Part shown: positions 63,432 to 64,000 of the stretch, piece by piece
Layout: each line of letters begins with the position of its first letter
How positions within the stretch are numbered: the stretch's first letter is position 1
NCBI GenBank assembly: GCA_934096035.1
Contig: CAKOKX010000001.1
Location: 310,001 to 374,000 of the forward strand
Source of the DNA: an uncultured Bacilli bacterium
GTDB taxonomy: Bacteria > Bacillota_I > Bacilli_A > RF39 > UBA660
Length of the DNA stretch: 64,000 nucleotides
Direction: 5' to 3'
Program-made: the position numbers and the translations under genes
Notes under the pieces: model-generated
What the model was told of the DNA's origin: nothing
The model's database searches: none
The model's input: the letters and a program-made list of their open reading frames with translations, nothing else

Positions 63432-64000
63432 ATGAAACAAAAAGATAATTATGGTTATAAAAAAAATGTTAAATCAATCGTTGAATATATAATTACCAAT
63501 CGTTTATTCATATCATATGTAGTTTTATCATTAATTGCTACAATATGTGTGCGTGCATTTACAATTGGTTCTGCTTTAAAACTTAAGCCATTACTAACAG
63601 ATTTAGGATTTATCCTTGTCATCGGTGGTTTAGGTTATTTGGTAAAGCCCAAAAATCAATTCAAATATTATTTTACGTGGTTAATCATATTTAATGTAAT
63701 GTGTTTAATATCATCAATATATTATAGATTTTTTACATCATTTGCATCAATCGGAGAACTTGCAACAGTTAGACAAACGGAAACTGTAACAGGTTCAATT
63801 TTTGACAGACTAAGAATTGCTGATGGAATTTATATTTTAATCCCTATAATATTTTATTTAATTCATAAAAAACTATTATCATCATCTTATTATACATTTA
63901 TTGATAAAATTGAAAAAAGTAAAAAAATGGTTGTATCTACAGTTTTACTTGGCGTAATCTTTTTAGGTTACACTTTCGGTGTTGCCAAAAACTCTGATTA
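63432..64000 (+). CDS. LtaS-like (lipoteichoic acid synthase family) protein, N-terminal part
   Basis: The gene runs off the window after about 189 codons. The visible part has a cytoplasmic start and five predicted transmembrane helices. A segment RFFTSFASIGELATVRQTET (cited as residues about 97-116) between helices 3 and 4 resembles the membrane part of LtaS-type phosphoglycerol transferases. The catalytic sulfatase-like domain would lie downstream and cannot be seen, so the call rests on the membrane domain only. Confidence 0.5.
   Translation, partial: MKQKDNYGYKKNVKSIVEYIITNRLFISYVVLSLIATICVRAFTIGSALKLKPLLTDLGFILVIGGLGYLVKPKNQFKYYFTWLIIFNVMCLISSIYYRFFTSFASIGELATVRQTETVTGSIFDRLRIADGIYILIPIIFYLIHKKLLSSSYYTFIDKIEKSKKMVVSTVLLGVIFLGYTFGVAKNSD

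Noticed and set aside
1..64000. Mycoplasma-style code with TGA as Trp
   Set aside because: TGA ends uvrA, gltX and other genes at the expected lengths, and Trp is encoded by TGG throughout.
1..64000. CRISPR array, insertion sequence or prophage
   Set aside because: I saw no regularly spaced direct repeats, no transposase or integrase genes and no phage structural genes.

Overview
The window comes from a very AT-rich, low-GC Gram-positive bacterium. Genes are tightly packed, Shine-Dalgarno sites are strong and often extended (GGAGGTGAT type), and TTG or GTG starts are common. TGA acts as a stop (for example at the ends of uvrA and gltX), so the code is standard and not the Mycoplasma code. 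A cell wall is implied by uppS, a D-Ala-D-Ala carboxypeptidase, lgt and an LtaS-like gene. A tyrS T-box, two RNase J-style motifs and the gene families point to an uncultured Bacilli-like gut lineage (RF39 or similar). That placement is inference from gene style, not from a marker tree.

Layout. 1-8.0 kb: a collagen-like surface protein, an HD-domain protein with a small NIF3-like protein, a TetR repressor divergent from a very large MMPL transporter fused to a secreted coiled-coil partner, MnmM, and two tiny membrane proteins. 8.2-13.8 kb: a DUF6323/DUF6179-like pair, a possible HipA-like kinase, a NitT/TauT-type ABC importer (substrate unknown) and a GNAT-MazG fusion. 13.9-17.1 kb: a three-gene helical-repeat operon of unknown function and a metallophosphoesterase that has lost most metal ligands. 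17.1-30.9 kb: a Tad-like (type IVc pilus) secretion locus. It holds two surface proteins (one 1083 aa, Cys-rich, thioester-domain-like), two CpaB/RcpC proteins, a CpaF ATPase, TadB- and TadC-like membrane proteins, four pilin-like proteins, a CpaE/TadZ-like protein with a broken Walker A, two VirB2-like two-helix proteins, and a convergent Asn/Ser/Thr-rich anchored protein.

31.0-45.4 kb is mostly housekeeping: uvrA (with a possible LexA box in its promoter), lgt, trxB, then mazEF running into gltX, cysS, a D-Ala-D-Ala carboxypeptidase and uppS; then ssb, an unknown protein and a degenerate RNase J. 45.5-48.6 kb: small proteins, a CmpB-family membrane protein, three tandem Nudix hydrolases and a flavodoxin-like gene with no visible start. 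48.7-54.7 kb: a 1514-aa repeat protein translationally coupled to a ProA-like protein lacking its catalytic cysteine, plus a GNAT. 54.7-63.0 kb is an accessory zone with an XRE regulator, a multiply frameshifted P-loop kinase, a broken S66 peptidase, a PIN-like protein and a zincin-like protein. tyrS sits in the middle, controlled by a T-box. Between the T-box terminator and tyrS is a 35-codon reading frame with a perfect SD and five consecutive Tyr codons. The window ends with tRNA-Gly(GCC) on the minus strand and the start of an LtaS-like gene.

The observations most worth following up are the Tyr-rich leader frame behind the tyrS T-box, the Tad-like locus built from tandem paralogue pairs with VirB2-like subunits, the MMPL fusion that keeps an internal start and signal peptide, and the recurrence of active-site-dead enzyme homologues.
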